Below, piece by piece: positions 34,733 to 41,851 of a stretch of 64,000 bases of DNA; positions within the stretch are counted from its first letter, which is position 1; the number at the start of each line of letters is the position of its first letter. Source of the DNA: Oceanihabitans gracilariae. Its GTDB lineage: Bacteria; Bacteroidota; Bacteroidia; Flavobacteriales; Flavobacteriaceae. The notes under the pieces are model-generated. The model saw only the letters and a list, made by a program, of their open reading frames with translations, did no database searches and was not told the origin of the DNA. The stretch spans positions 496,001 through 560,000 of the forward strand of contig NZ_JBHULM010000007.1 in the NCBI RefSeq assembly GCF_042684485.1. Reading direction: 5' to 3'. The position numbers and the translations under genes were made by a program.

Positions 34733-35578
34733 TTATTTAGACCACTCTGCAATAGATTCTGTATTCATTTTAACATAATCTGCATTACCTGCTTTTTCTG
34801 CTAATTCTAAAGAAGCTTTAGCTGCTTTAATAGCACCTTCTTTATCTCCTAGTTTTGCATAGATTAAGGCTTGTCTTCTTAATTGCCAAAATTTAGGATC
34901 GTCTTTAGTCATTTCAATAACTTTATCAATCCAAACTTTTGCCGTTTTAAGATCTTTACCTTCTTCTAAATAATATGCAGCAGCAGCATAATAATCACCA
35001 GCTCCTGGTCCTGCCATTACTTTTTCAATGCTTTCTGTTACAGCAGCATCTGTTGGTACTGTAAAAGGAACACCAACATAGGTTTTTTCCCAAATAAACT
35101 CTAAAGTTCCACCACTATTAGATAGGTTGTTAATATCAATAGTAAAAGTTTCTACATTAAAAGGTATTTCGTGCACATCTGCAGTAACTCTTGCTGCTAC
35201 TTTAGTTTCATCTAATTCTGCTGGTGCTCCTCCACCTGCATAATCTGTATAAAAAACCACATCCCATGAAGTTGCTTGAGGTATAACAAATATAGCATAA
35301 GTACCAGCTTTAAGTACTTTTCCTGCTACAGTAATATCATTGTTAAATGTAATTTTTGTTCTTAAGTTTGCTCCTGCTCTCCAAACTTTACCGAAAGGTA
35401 CAAGGTCTCCAAATACTTTTCTTCCTTTTACTCCTGGACGTGAATATTCAAAAGTAAAATCTGTTAATCCTACCTTCTGCTCCACTTTACTAAACGGACT
35501 TGGTTGAGGGGTTTTAATTTGCGCATTTACTTGAACAGATAAAGTAAATACCAATGCAATTAATAAAAGTTTTTTCAT
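34733..35578 (-). CDS. DUF2911 family exported protein with TPR-like tail
   Basis: 281 residues. Signal peptide MKKLLLIALVFTLSVQVNAQ. DUF2911 domain (about 25-170): SPFSKVEQKVGLTDFTFEYSRPGVKGRKVFG, PFGKVWRAGANLRTKITF, VAGKVLKAGTYAIFVIP, TFTIDINNLSNSGGTLEFIWEKTYVGVPF. The C-terminal 90 residues (YYAAAAYYLEEGKDLKTAKVWIDKVIEM, FWQLRRQALIYAKLGDKEGAIKAAKASLELAEKAG) are TPR-like helices. DUF2911 is typical of Bacteroidota and has no known activity. It is predicted to be periplasmic and is transcribed alone. Confidence 0.9.
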   Translation of the reverse strand: MKKLLLIALVFTLSVQVNAQIKTPQPSPFSKVEQKVGLTDFTFEYSRPGVKGRKVFGDLVPFGKVWRAGANLRTKITFNNDITVAGKVLKAGTYAIFVIPQATSWDVVFYTDYAGGGAPAELDETKVAARVTADVHEIPFNVETFTIDINNLSNSGGTLEFIWEKTYVGVPFTVPTDAAVTESIEKVMAGPGAGDYYAAAAYYLEEGKDLKTAKVWIDKVIEMTKDDPKFWQLRRQALIYAKLGDKEGAIKAAKASLELAEKAGNADYVKMNTESIAEWSK

Positions 35579-35798
35579 TGTTATTGTATTAATGGTTGAT
35601 AATATTTTGCTATAAAATTACACATTAACTAAACCTTAACTGTTAATAAAAGTATAAATAAAGCTTGATTTGCAGATAAAACTACTATTATAGACATTAT
35701 AATTTTTCGATATAAAAATTGTATTTTTATAGATAAACCAAGGTTTTTATGGGCTTTTAACAATTCCTATAAGTTTTATTTATAATACCATAAACAAC

Positions 35799-35830
35799 TT
35801 GTCTAATAATTAATTAAATTAGTTAGACAA
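35799..35830. promoter_or_regulatory. Candidate operator of the TetR-type regulator
   Basis: TTGTCTAA (35799-35806) and TTAGACAA (35823-35830) are perfect 8-base inverted arms separated by 16 A/T-rich bases. They lie 33 bases before the regulator's ATG and just before a TATATTTA box (35838-35845) that could be the promoter -7 element. The position fits autorepression of the whole operon. Confidence 0.6.
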
Positions 35831-35862
35831 ATTTTTGTATATTTACTTATAATTAAAAAATT

Positions 35863-36522
35863 ATGACAAGAAAAAAAGCAAATAAAAGTCTAGATATTAT
35901 CTCTTTTTATATGGATTATATCCTAGAAAACAATAAAAAACCAAACACTGTATATCAATTTGCTAAAGCTTATGATATTACAGAAGAAGACTTTTACAAG
36001 CATTTTGCTTCTTTTAAAGTTTTAGAAGCCTCTATTTTTAGTGCCTTTTTTGATAATACCATTCAAGCATTATTAAAGAGTGAAGACTACAAGTCTTTTG
36101 ATGCTAGGAACAAATTATTAAGTTTCTATTATACTTTTTTTGAAAACTTAACTGCAAATAGAAGCTATGTTTTATTTGTATTACAGGAAAACAAGAATAG
36201 CATTAAAGGCTTACAAATGCTATCTCCTTTAAAGCATCGTTTTTCAGAATACATTGAGTCTCTAGAAATAGAAACCATAGATATACCACAAAAACAGATA
36301 CAGCAAATTCAAAATAAAGCTTTAAAAGAATCTGCTTGGATGCAACTTTTACTTACTATAAAATTTTGGATGGAAGATACATCTGCATCCTTTGAAAAAA
36401 CAGATGTCTTTATTGAAAAATCTGTAAACACAAGTTTTGATATTTTAAATATCACTCCTTTAAAGAGTGTTGTTGATTTAGGTAAATTTTTGTTTAAAGA
36501 AAAAACAAACATGAGCTTATGA
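35863..36522 (+). CDS. TetR/AcrR-type transcriptional regulator, operon leader
   Basis: 219 residues. The N-terminal 60 residues have the TetR helix-turn-helix shape (SLDIISFYMDYILENNKKPNTVYQFAKAYDITEEDFYKHFASFKVLEASIFSAFFDNTI), with YQFAKAYDITEEDFYKHF as the recognition unit. A helical ligand/dimer domain follows (SFYYTFFENLTANRSYVLFVLQENK, SAWMQLLLTIKFWMEDTSASFEKTDVFIEKSVNTSFDIL). Its ligand is unknown. Its stop overlaps the next ATG (ATGA), so it is translationally coupled to the ABC1-kinase gene and heads a ten-gene operon. The inverted repeat upstream is a good candidate operator. Confidence 0.83.
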   Translation: MTRKKANKSLDIISFYMDYILENNKKPNTVYQFAKAYDITEEDFYKHFASFKVLEASIFSAFFDNTIQALLKSEDYKSFDARNKLLSFYYTFFENLTANRSYVLFVLQENKNSIKGLQMLSPLKHRFSEYIESLEIETIDIPQKQIQQIQNKALKESAWMQLLLTIKFWMEDTSASFEKTDVFIEKSVNTSFDILNITPLKSVVDLGKFLFKEKTNMSL

Positions 36523-37829
36523 AAACTATAGATAAAATACCTATTTCAAAAATACAACGTGCATCTAAACTAGTTAGTACAGGTGCTAAAGTAGGTGTAA
36601 ACTACCTTAAATATTATGGTGATAAAATGGTGAATTCTACAGAAGAAGCCAAAGATCGTCTTAATAAAAACAATGCAGAAGATATTTATGATAGTTTAAA
36701 ACAACTTAAAGGAAGCGCCTTAAAAGTGGCACAAATGCTAAGCATGGAAAAAAGTTTATTACCACAAGCTTATGTTGAAAAATTTTCGCTTTCTCAATTT
36801 TCTGTTCCACCTCTATCTCCTGCTCTAGTTATTAAAACCTTTAAACAATATTTTGGTAAGCCACCAAATGAATTGTTTGATACCTTTAATGCAACCTCTG
36901 TAAATGCTGCCAGTATTGGTCAAGTGCATGCTGCAGAAAAAAATGGCAAGAAACTTGCAGTAAAGATTCAGTATCCTGGCGTGGCAGAAAGTATTTCTTC
37001 AGATTTAGCTATGGTAAAACCTATAGCAATGAGTATGTTTAATATAAAAGGAAAAGATTCTGATAAATACTTTAAAGAAGTAGAAACAAAGCTTATTGAA
37101 GAAACCAATTATATTTTAGAAATTGAGCAAAGTAAAGAAGTAGCAAAGGCATGTGCGCACATACCTAACCTACTATTTCCTCAATATTATGAAGAGTTAT
37201 CTTCAGAACGAATCATTACTATGGATTATATGCATGGTAAACATCTTTCAGAATTCACAGCAATAAACCAAGATGCAGATAAGGCAAATCAAGTAGGACA
37301 AGCGCTTTGGGATTTTTACATGTTTCAAATTCATAAATTAAAAAAGGTACATGCAGATCCGCATCCTGGAAACTTTTTAGTTTCTGAAGAAGGAAAACTA
37401 ATTGCTTTAGATTTTGGTTGTATGAAGCATATTCCAGACGCCTTTTACACTCCTTATTTTGAATTAGCTAAAAAAGAAAACATTGATAATCAAGAACTAT
37501 TTCTTACTAAATTATACGAACTTGAAATTTTAAAAGAAGAAGATAGTACTGAAGAAATTGCGTTTTTTACAGAAATGTTTCACAAAATGCTAAGCCTTTT
37601 TGCAAAACCTTTACAAGGAGAAACTTTCGATTTTTCAGACGAATATTTCTTTAAAGAAATAGCAGCTTTAGGAGAACACTACTCTAAAAACACAGAATTA
37701 AGAAAAATGAATGGAAACAGAGGTTCTAAACATTTTATATATATAAACAGAACCTTTTTTGGGCTTTATAATCTTATGTTCGATTTAAAAGCAAAACATA
37801 TAAAAATCAATAATTTTTACACTCTTTAA
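36519..37829 (+). CDS. ABC1/AarF/UbiB-family atypical kinase
   Basis: 436 residues. ABC1-family landmarks: the KxGQ-like segment ALKVAQMLSMEKSLLP (here KVAQ at 69-72, Ala replacing Gly), the A-rich nucleotide loop NAASIGQVHAA (129-139), Lys149 in AVKIQYPG, EETNY (195-199), catalytic HADPHPGN (278-285) and DFG (298-300). Family members (UbiB/Coq8, plant ABC1K) support quinone or isoprenoid-lipid metabolism, and the plant members act in photo-oxidative stress. Menaquinone is the usual quinone here, so a ubiquinone role is unlikely. It is coupled to the TetR gene and followed four bases later by the DUF2867 protein. No transmembrane segment is evident. Confidence 0.9.
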   Translation: MKTIDKIPISKIQRASKLVSTGAKVGVNYLKYYGDKMVNSTEEAKDRLNKNNAEDIYDSLKQLKGSALKVAQMLSMEKSLLPQAYVEKFSLSQFSVPPLSPALVIKTFKQYFGKPPNELFDTFNATSVNAASIGQVHAAEKNGKKLAVKIQYPGVAESISSDLAMVKPIAMSMFNIKGKDSDKYFKEVETKLIEETNYILEIEQSKEVAKACAHIPNLLFPQYYEELSSERIITMDYMHGKHLSEFTAINQDADKANQVGQALWDFYMFQIHKLKKVHADPHPGNFLVSEEGKLIALDFGCMKHIPDAFYTPYFELAKKENIDNQELFLTKLYELEILKEEDSTEEIAFFTEMFHKMLSLFAKPLQGETFDFSDEYFFKEIAALGEHYSKNTELRKMNGNRGSKHFIYINRTFFGLYNLMFDLKAKHIKINNFYTL

Positions 37830-37833
37830 TACC

Positions 37834-39255
37834 ATGAATATTCTTGTAACAGGAGCTACTGGCTACATTGGCAAACGCATGATACCTTTATTAGTAAATG
37901 AAGGGCATCATGTTATTTGTGCTGTTAGAGATAAATTACGTGCAGATAAAAGCTACTTACAAGAAGAACAAATTGAAATTATTGAAGTTGATTTTTTAAA
38001 ACCAGAAACATTAAAAAATATTCCTAAACAAATTGATGCTGCCTATTACCTTATTCATTCTATGTCTAATACCTCAAACGATTTTGAAAAATTAGAACAA
38101 GAATGTGCAGCTAATTTTAAAAATGCATTAGAAAAAACACAAGTACAGCAAGTTATTTATTTAAGTGGTATTACTAATGATAATAAGCTATCTAAGCATC
38201 TTAAATCCCGTAAAAACGTAGAAAACACACTACAATCAAACAATTACACATTAACGGTTTTTAAAGCAGGTATCATTGTAGGTTCTGGTAGTTCTTCTTT
38301 TGAAATTATTAGAGATTTAGTAGAAAAACTACCTTTTATGATTGCTCCTAAATGGCTAAACACAAAAACACAACCATTGGCTGTACGTGATGTGCTTTCG
38401 TTTTTATTAAAAAGTTTAGGAAACCAAAAAACATACAATAAGTCCTTTGATATTTTTGGACCAGAAATTTTAACCTATAAGCAAATGCTTTTGCAGTTTG
38501 CAGAAGTAAGACAACTTAAAAGATACATTTTTACAGTTCCTGTAATGACACCAAAACTTTCTTCGTATTGGTTATATTTTGTAACCTCAACATCTTACAA
38601 ACTAGCTACAAACCTTGTAGACAGTATGGGAGTGGAAATTATAGGCAAAAAAAGTAATATCAATACCATTTTAAACGTACAACCTTTAAGCTATAAAGAA
38701 GCTGTTGCATTGGCTTTTGAAAAAATTGAGCAAAATAGTATTATTTCAAGCTGGAAAGATTCTCTTATTAGTAGCGGAAGACTAAAAAATAATTTCCACA
38801 AATATATTAACGTTCCTAAATACGGTTGCTTTAAAGATTACAAGGAGCTTAAAATAAAAAACAGCAAAAAAACTTTAGACAAAATTTGGTCTATTGGTGG
38901 TAAAACAGGTTGGTACTATGGTAATTTTCTTTGGAAACTTAGAGGTTATCTGGATAAGCTTTTTGGTGGTATTGGACTAAGACGTGGCAGAACAAGCACT
39001 ACAGATCTTGATGCTGGTGATGCTCTAGATTTTTGGCGAGTAATTTATGCAGATAAAGAAAAACAAAAACTACTACTCTTTGCTGAAATGAAATTACCTG
39101 GTGAAGCATGGTTAGAATTTAAAATAGAAGACAACCTTTTAAAACAAACCGCAACGTTTAGACCTAGAGGAATACTAGGCAGATTGTATTGGTATAGCGT
39201 ATTACCTTTTCACGGTTTTATTTTTAAAGGAATGATAAAAAAACTAAACGAATAA
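37834..39255 (+). CDS. NAD(P)-binding Rossmann protein with C-terminal DUF2867
   Basis: 473 residues. The N-terminal 290 residues are an atypical/extended SDR: GATGYIGKRMIPLLV (cofactor loop, residues 7-13), CAVRD, AYYLIHSM, VIYLSGIT, KAGIIVGSGSSSFEII. The C-terminal 170 residues match DUF2867 (KTGWYYGNFLWKLRGYLDKLFGGIGLRRGRT, GDALDFWRVIYAD, LLLFAEMKLPGEAWLEFKI, TATFRPRGILGRLYWYSVLPFHGFIFKGM), which resembles a SRPBCC/START-like ligand pocket. The fusion occurs in light-responsive photolyase gene clusters in other bacteria, as far as I recall. Substrate unknown; a lipid or isoprenoid is plausible. Confidence 0.9.
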   Translation: MNILVTGATGYIGKRMIPLLVNEGHHVICAVRDKLRADKSYLQEEQIEIIEVDFLKPETLKNIPKQIDAAYYLIHSMSNTSNDFEKLEQECAANFKNALEKTQVQQVIYLSGITNDNKLSKHLKSRKNVENTLQSNNYTLTVFKAGIIVGSGSSSFEIIRDLVEKLPFMIAPKWLNTKTQPLAVRDVLSFLLKSLGNQKTYNKSFDIFGPEILTYKQMLLQFAEVRQLKRYIFTVPVMTPKLSSYWLYFVTSTSYKLATNLVDSMGVEIIGKKSNINTILNVQPLSYKEAVALAFEKIEQNSIISSWKDSLISSGRLKNNFHKYINVPKYGCFKDYKELKIKNSKKTLDKIWSIGGKTGWYYGNFLWKLRGYLDKLFGGIGLRRGRTSTTDLDAGDALDFWRVIYADKEKQKLLLFAEMKLPGEAWLEFKIEDNLLKQTATFRPRGILGRLYWYSVLPFHGFIFKGMIKKLNE

Positions 39256-39300
39256 AGAATTAAAAACAATAGAATAACAAACAATTAAAAACAAGAACTC

Positions 39301-39525
39301 ATGGATTTAATAAACAAAGCATTAAAATTTGAAAAGCAAAAATTAAACTCTTTAAGTACAAGCGATAGAGTAAAAATTTCAAGAGAAGCAAAATCACTTA
39401 TCTTAAGCTTAAACGAAATATATAAAGTAAAAAAAGATAAGGAAATCATGGACATCATGAAAAGACTTACTGCTATTAAAGTAAAAGTTGAAAAAAGATT
39501 AAAAGGAAAACCTTTAACTGCTTAA
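39301..39525 (+). CDS. Small charged helical protein, unrecognised
   Basis: 74 residues, Lys-rich (about one quarter), with no signal peptide and no Cys. The sequence is predicted to be a helical hairpin: ALKFEKQKLNSLSTSDRVKISREAKSLILSLNEIYKVKKD, then KEIMDIMKRLTAIKVKVEKRLKGKP. It lies 45 bases after the DUF2867 gene and one base before the SDR gene, so it is part of the operon and very likely expressed. I do not recognise a family. The basic charge allows nucleic-acid or membrane-surface binding, but this is only an inference. Confidence 0.72.
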   Translation: MDLINKALKFEKQKLNSLSTSDRVKISREAKSLILSLNEIYKVKKDKEIMDIMKRLTAIKVKVEKRLKGKPLTA

Positions 39526-39526
39526 A

Positions 39527-40210
39527 ATGAAAACCTATATAATAATTGGTGGTAGCAAAGGTATTGGTAAAGCTTTTATTGAAAATTTTATAGAAGAACA
39601 TAAAATTATTAATATAAGCAGGACTACACCTAGCGTAAAACATAACAATCTTACACATTATGATTGTGATGTTTTAACAGATGATTTGCCAGAAATAGAA
39701 AATGCAGATGGCTTAATTTATTGTCCTGGAAGCATCAATCTAAAACCAATTAGTAGGTTAAAAATTGAAGATTTTAAAGCCGATTTTGAAATAAATGTTA
39801 TTGGAGCTGTAAAAGCTATTCAGCACTATTTACCTGCTTTAAAAAAGAGTAACCAAGCTGCTATTGTATTATTTAGTACTGTAGCATCTAAATTAGGTAT
39901 GCCTTATCATGCAAGTATTGCAACTGCAAAATCTGCAGTAGAAGGTTTGGTAAAATCTCTTGGTGCAGAACTGGCTCCTAGTATTAGAATTAACGCTATC
40001 GCTCCTACTGTTACAGACACAGAGCTAGCTTCTAAACTATTACGAAATGATAAAATGATAGCAAACATTACAGAGCGTCATCCTTTAAAAAACTATCTAA
40101 AACCAAAAGAGGTTGCAGAAATGGCAAGTTTTTTATTATCCAACAAAGCGGCTTCTATGTCAGGCCAAATTTTTGAAATGGATTACGGCATTGTTTCGTT
40201 TAAACTATAA
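39527..40210 (+). CDS. Short-chain dehydrogenase with altered active site
   Basis: 227 residues, SDR fold. The cofactor loop is GGSKGIGK (8-15, TG replaced by GG). The NNAG motif is replaced by YCPGS (65-69), as in shortened family members. The catalytic YxxxK would be Ile131-x3-Lys135 (HASIATAK), so the usual Tyr is missing; Tyr127 is four residues earlier, and Ser117/Thr118 sit at the usual Ser position. The closing segment NAIAPTVTDTELASKLL...MSGQIFEMDYG is normal. Either another residue serves as acid or the protein binds without reducing. It lies within the photolyase operon. Confidence 0.88.
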   Translation: MKTYIIIGGSKGIGKAFIENFIEEHKIINISRTTPSVKHNNLTHYDCDVLTDDLPEIENADGLIYCPGSINLKPISRLKIEDFKADFEINVIGAVKAIQHYLPALKKSNQAAIVLFSTVASKLGMPYHASIATAKSAVEGLVKSLGAELAPSIRINAIAPTVTDTELASKLLRNDKMIANITERHPLKNYLKPKEVAEMASFLLSNKAASMSGQIFEMDYGIVSFKL

Positions 40211-40213
40211 TTA

Positions 40214-40750
40214 ATGAAATATCTTATAATCACTTGTATTATGTTAAACCTTTTCAATAAAACGCAAACTCCATCTACTACTTCTATTTATGATATCAAA
40301 ATAAATAGTTTAGAGGGCAAACCTATTGATTTAGCAGACTATAAAAACAAAATGATACTAATAGTCAATGTAGCTTCAGAATGTGGTTTTACAGGACAAT
40401 ATAAAGATCTTCAAAAACTTTATGATACGTATCAAGATAAGTTAATGGTTATTGGTGTGCCTTGCAATCAATTTGGAGGTCAAGAATCTGGAACAGCAAA
40501 TGAAATTCAAAATTTTTGTCAAAAAAACTATGGTGTAACCTTTTTAATGACCGAAAAAATAGAAGTTAAAGGCAATAACCAACATCCACTTTACCAATGG
40601 TTAACCTCTAAAGATTTAAACGGAAAATCAAATTCTACCGTAAAATGGAATTTTCAAAAGTACCTGATCAATACAGAAGGACAATTGGTAGACTATTATT
40701 TTTCTATAACAAAACCTTTGAGCAATAAAATTACAAAACACTTAAAATAG
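40214..40750 (+). CDS. Glutathione peroxidase family protein (thiol peroxidase)
   Basis: 178 residues. Cysteine-type GPx: peroxidatic Cys57 in NVASECGFTGQY, Gln86 in CNQFGGQE, Trp145-Asn146 in VKWNFQKYL, and the resolving Cys102 in NFCQKNYGVTF. A resolving cysteine suggests thioredoxin as reductant, since most Bacteroidota lack glutathione. It removes hydrogen peroxide and lipid hydroperoxides. The N-terminus (MKYLIITCIMLNLFNKTQTP) is a weak hydrophobic leader and could be a signal or membrane anchor. It lies three bases after the SDR gene, in the middle of the operon. Confidence 0.94.
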   Translation: MKYLIITCIMLNLFNKTQTPSTTSIYDIKINSLEGKPIDLADYKNKMILIVNVASECGFTGQYKDLQKLYDTYQDKLMVIGVPCNQFGGQESGTANEIQNFCQKNYGVTFLMTEKIEVKGNNQHPLYQWLTSKDLNGKSNSTVKWNFQKYLINTEGQLVDYYFSITKPLSNKITKHLK

Positions 40751-40756
40751 TAAATC

Positions 40757-40927
40757 ATGTTCGGGATATTTAAAAAGAAAACGAAAGCAGAAAAACTTCA
40801 AGAAAAATATAACAAGTTAATGAAACAATGGCATGAACTTTCTAGCACAAACAGAGCAGAAAGTGACAAAAAATATACCGAAGCTAACGCTATTTTAGAA
40901 CAAATTGAAAATCTAAAAAAAATATAA
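40757..40927 (+). CDS. Lacal_2735 family small protein
   Basis: 56 residues, too short for most ORF callers. It begins MFGIFKKKTKAEKLQEKYNKLMKQWHELSSTNRAESDKKY, then a helix to the end (AILEQIENLKKI). The pattern MFG-FKKK ... EKLQ-KY ... LS-TNR-ESD-KYAEA matches the family named after Lacinutrix locus Lacal_2735, which is common across Flavobacteriaceae and has no known function. It lies six bases after the GPx stop and one base before the TspO start. The charged helix with an amphipathic N-terminus may bind membranes or a partner. Confidence 0.88.
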   Translation: MFGIFKKKTKAEKLQEKYNKLMKQWHELSSTNRAESDKKYTEANAILEQIENLKKI

Positions 40928-40928
40928 C

Positions 40929-41384
40929 ATGCCTTTTTACAAAGTATTAATCTCTTTTTTAATTTTAAATTTTGGAGCGCTAGGTCTTGGTAGTTGGTTA
41001 ATGAATAATGGACCAAGAAGCGAATGGTATATAAATTTAAATCAAGCGCCTTGGACACCTCCTGGTTGGGCATTTGGTGTAGCATGGACCTTGATCATGA
41101 TATGCTTTTCTGTGTATATGGCACAATTGTACATTAAGTTTCCTACAAAAGAAGTCATTACACTTTTTGCATTACAGTTTTTTCTAAACGTAATATGGAA
41201 CTACGTCTTTTTTAACCAACATCTCATACTACTAGGATTTTTAGTAATTATACTACTAACCATTTTAGTATGCTATTTCTTTTTTAAATTTCAAGATATA
41301 CAAACTAGATATTTACTGTTACCATATATCATTTGGTTATGTATTGCAACTTCGTTAAATGGGTACATACTTATAAATAACTAA
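40929..41384 (+). CDS. tspO: TspO/MBR family tetrapyrrole-binding membrane protein
   Basis: 151 residues, five transmembrane helices. Family marks: LNQAPWTPPGWAFGVAWTLIMICFSVYM (the conserved P-W-x-P-P-G-W and WT-L-Y region), LFALQFFLNVIWNYVFF, and LLPYIIWLCIATSLNGYIL. TspO binds porphyrins and photodegrades or transports them. In Rhodobacter it represses photosynthesis genes in response to oxygen. Here it is translated from an ATG one base after the Lacal_2735 stop, and its own stop overlaps the next ATG by one base. Its place between peroxidase and photolyase genes supports a photo-oxidative role. Confidence 0.95.
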   Translation: MPFYKVLISFLILNFGALGLGSWLMNNGPRSEWYINLNQAPWTPPGWAFGVAWTLIMICFSVYMAQLYIKFPTKEVITLFALQFFLNVIWNYVFFNQHLILLGFLVIILLTILVCYFFFKFQDIQTRYLLLPYIIWLCIATSLNGYILINN

Positions 41385-41851
41385 TGAAAATTTATACCTT
41401 ACATAAAAAGCAAAAACTTCCTATTTCTGTTGATACAGCATGGCAATTTCTTTCAGACCCTAAAAATCTAAAAGTAATAACTCCAGATTATATGAGTTTT
41501 AATATTCTTTCTGGAGCAGATAGACCTATGTATGCAGGACAAATAATACAATATATTGTCACTCCTATTTTAGGTATTAAAACCAAATGGGTTACAGAAA
41601 TTACTCATAAAGTAAACAAGCATTATTTTGTAGACGAACAACGTTTTGGTCCATACGCATTATGGCATCATAAACATTTTATTAAAGAAATTGAAGGTGG
41701 TGTTGAAATGGAAGACATTATAGACTACAAAGTACCTTTTGGTTTTATTGGTCAGTTAGTGCAACTTTTTCTTGTTAAACCTAAACTAAATGAAATTTTT
41801 GAATACCGAAAAGAAAAACTAGAATCCCTTTTTGGAACCTATCCATCATGA
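41384..41851 (+). CDS. SRPBCC family ligand-binding protein
   Basis: 155 residues, helix-grip fold: LHKKQKLPISVDTAWQFLSDPKNLKVITPDYMSF, GQIIQYIVTPILGIKTKWVTEITH, YFVDEQRFGPYALWHHKHFIKEIEGGVEMEDIIDYKVPFG, ending in VKPKLNEIFEYRKEKLESLF. This type (CDP-like SRPBCC) is often next to photolyase genes in bacteria. It has a deep hydrophobic pocket and no known catalytic residues, so a lipid or isoprenoid ligand is plausible. It overlaps TspO by one base and the photolyase by four (ATGA), so the three are translationally coupled. Confidence 0.92.
   Translation: MKIYTLHKKQKLPISVDTAWQFLSDPKNLKVITPDYMSFNILSGADRPMYAGQIIQYIVTPILGIKTKWVTEITHKVNKHYFVDEQRFGPYALWHHKHFIKEIEGGVEMEDIIDYKVPFGFIGQLVQLFLVKPKLNEIFEYRKEKLESLFGTYPS

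Noticed and set aside
40799..41085. 95-residue minus-strand frame opposite the Lacal_2735 and TspO genes
   Set aside because: It is antisense to two tightly coupled operon genes.
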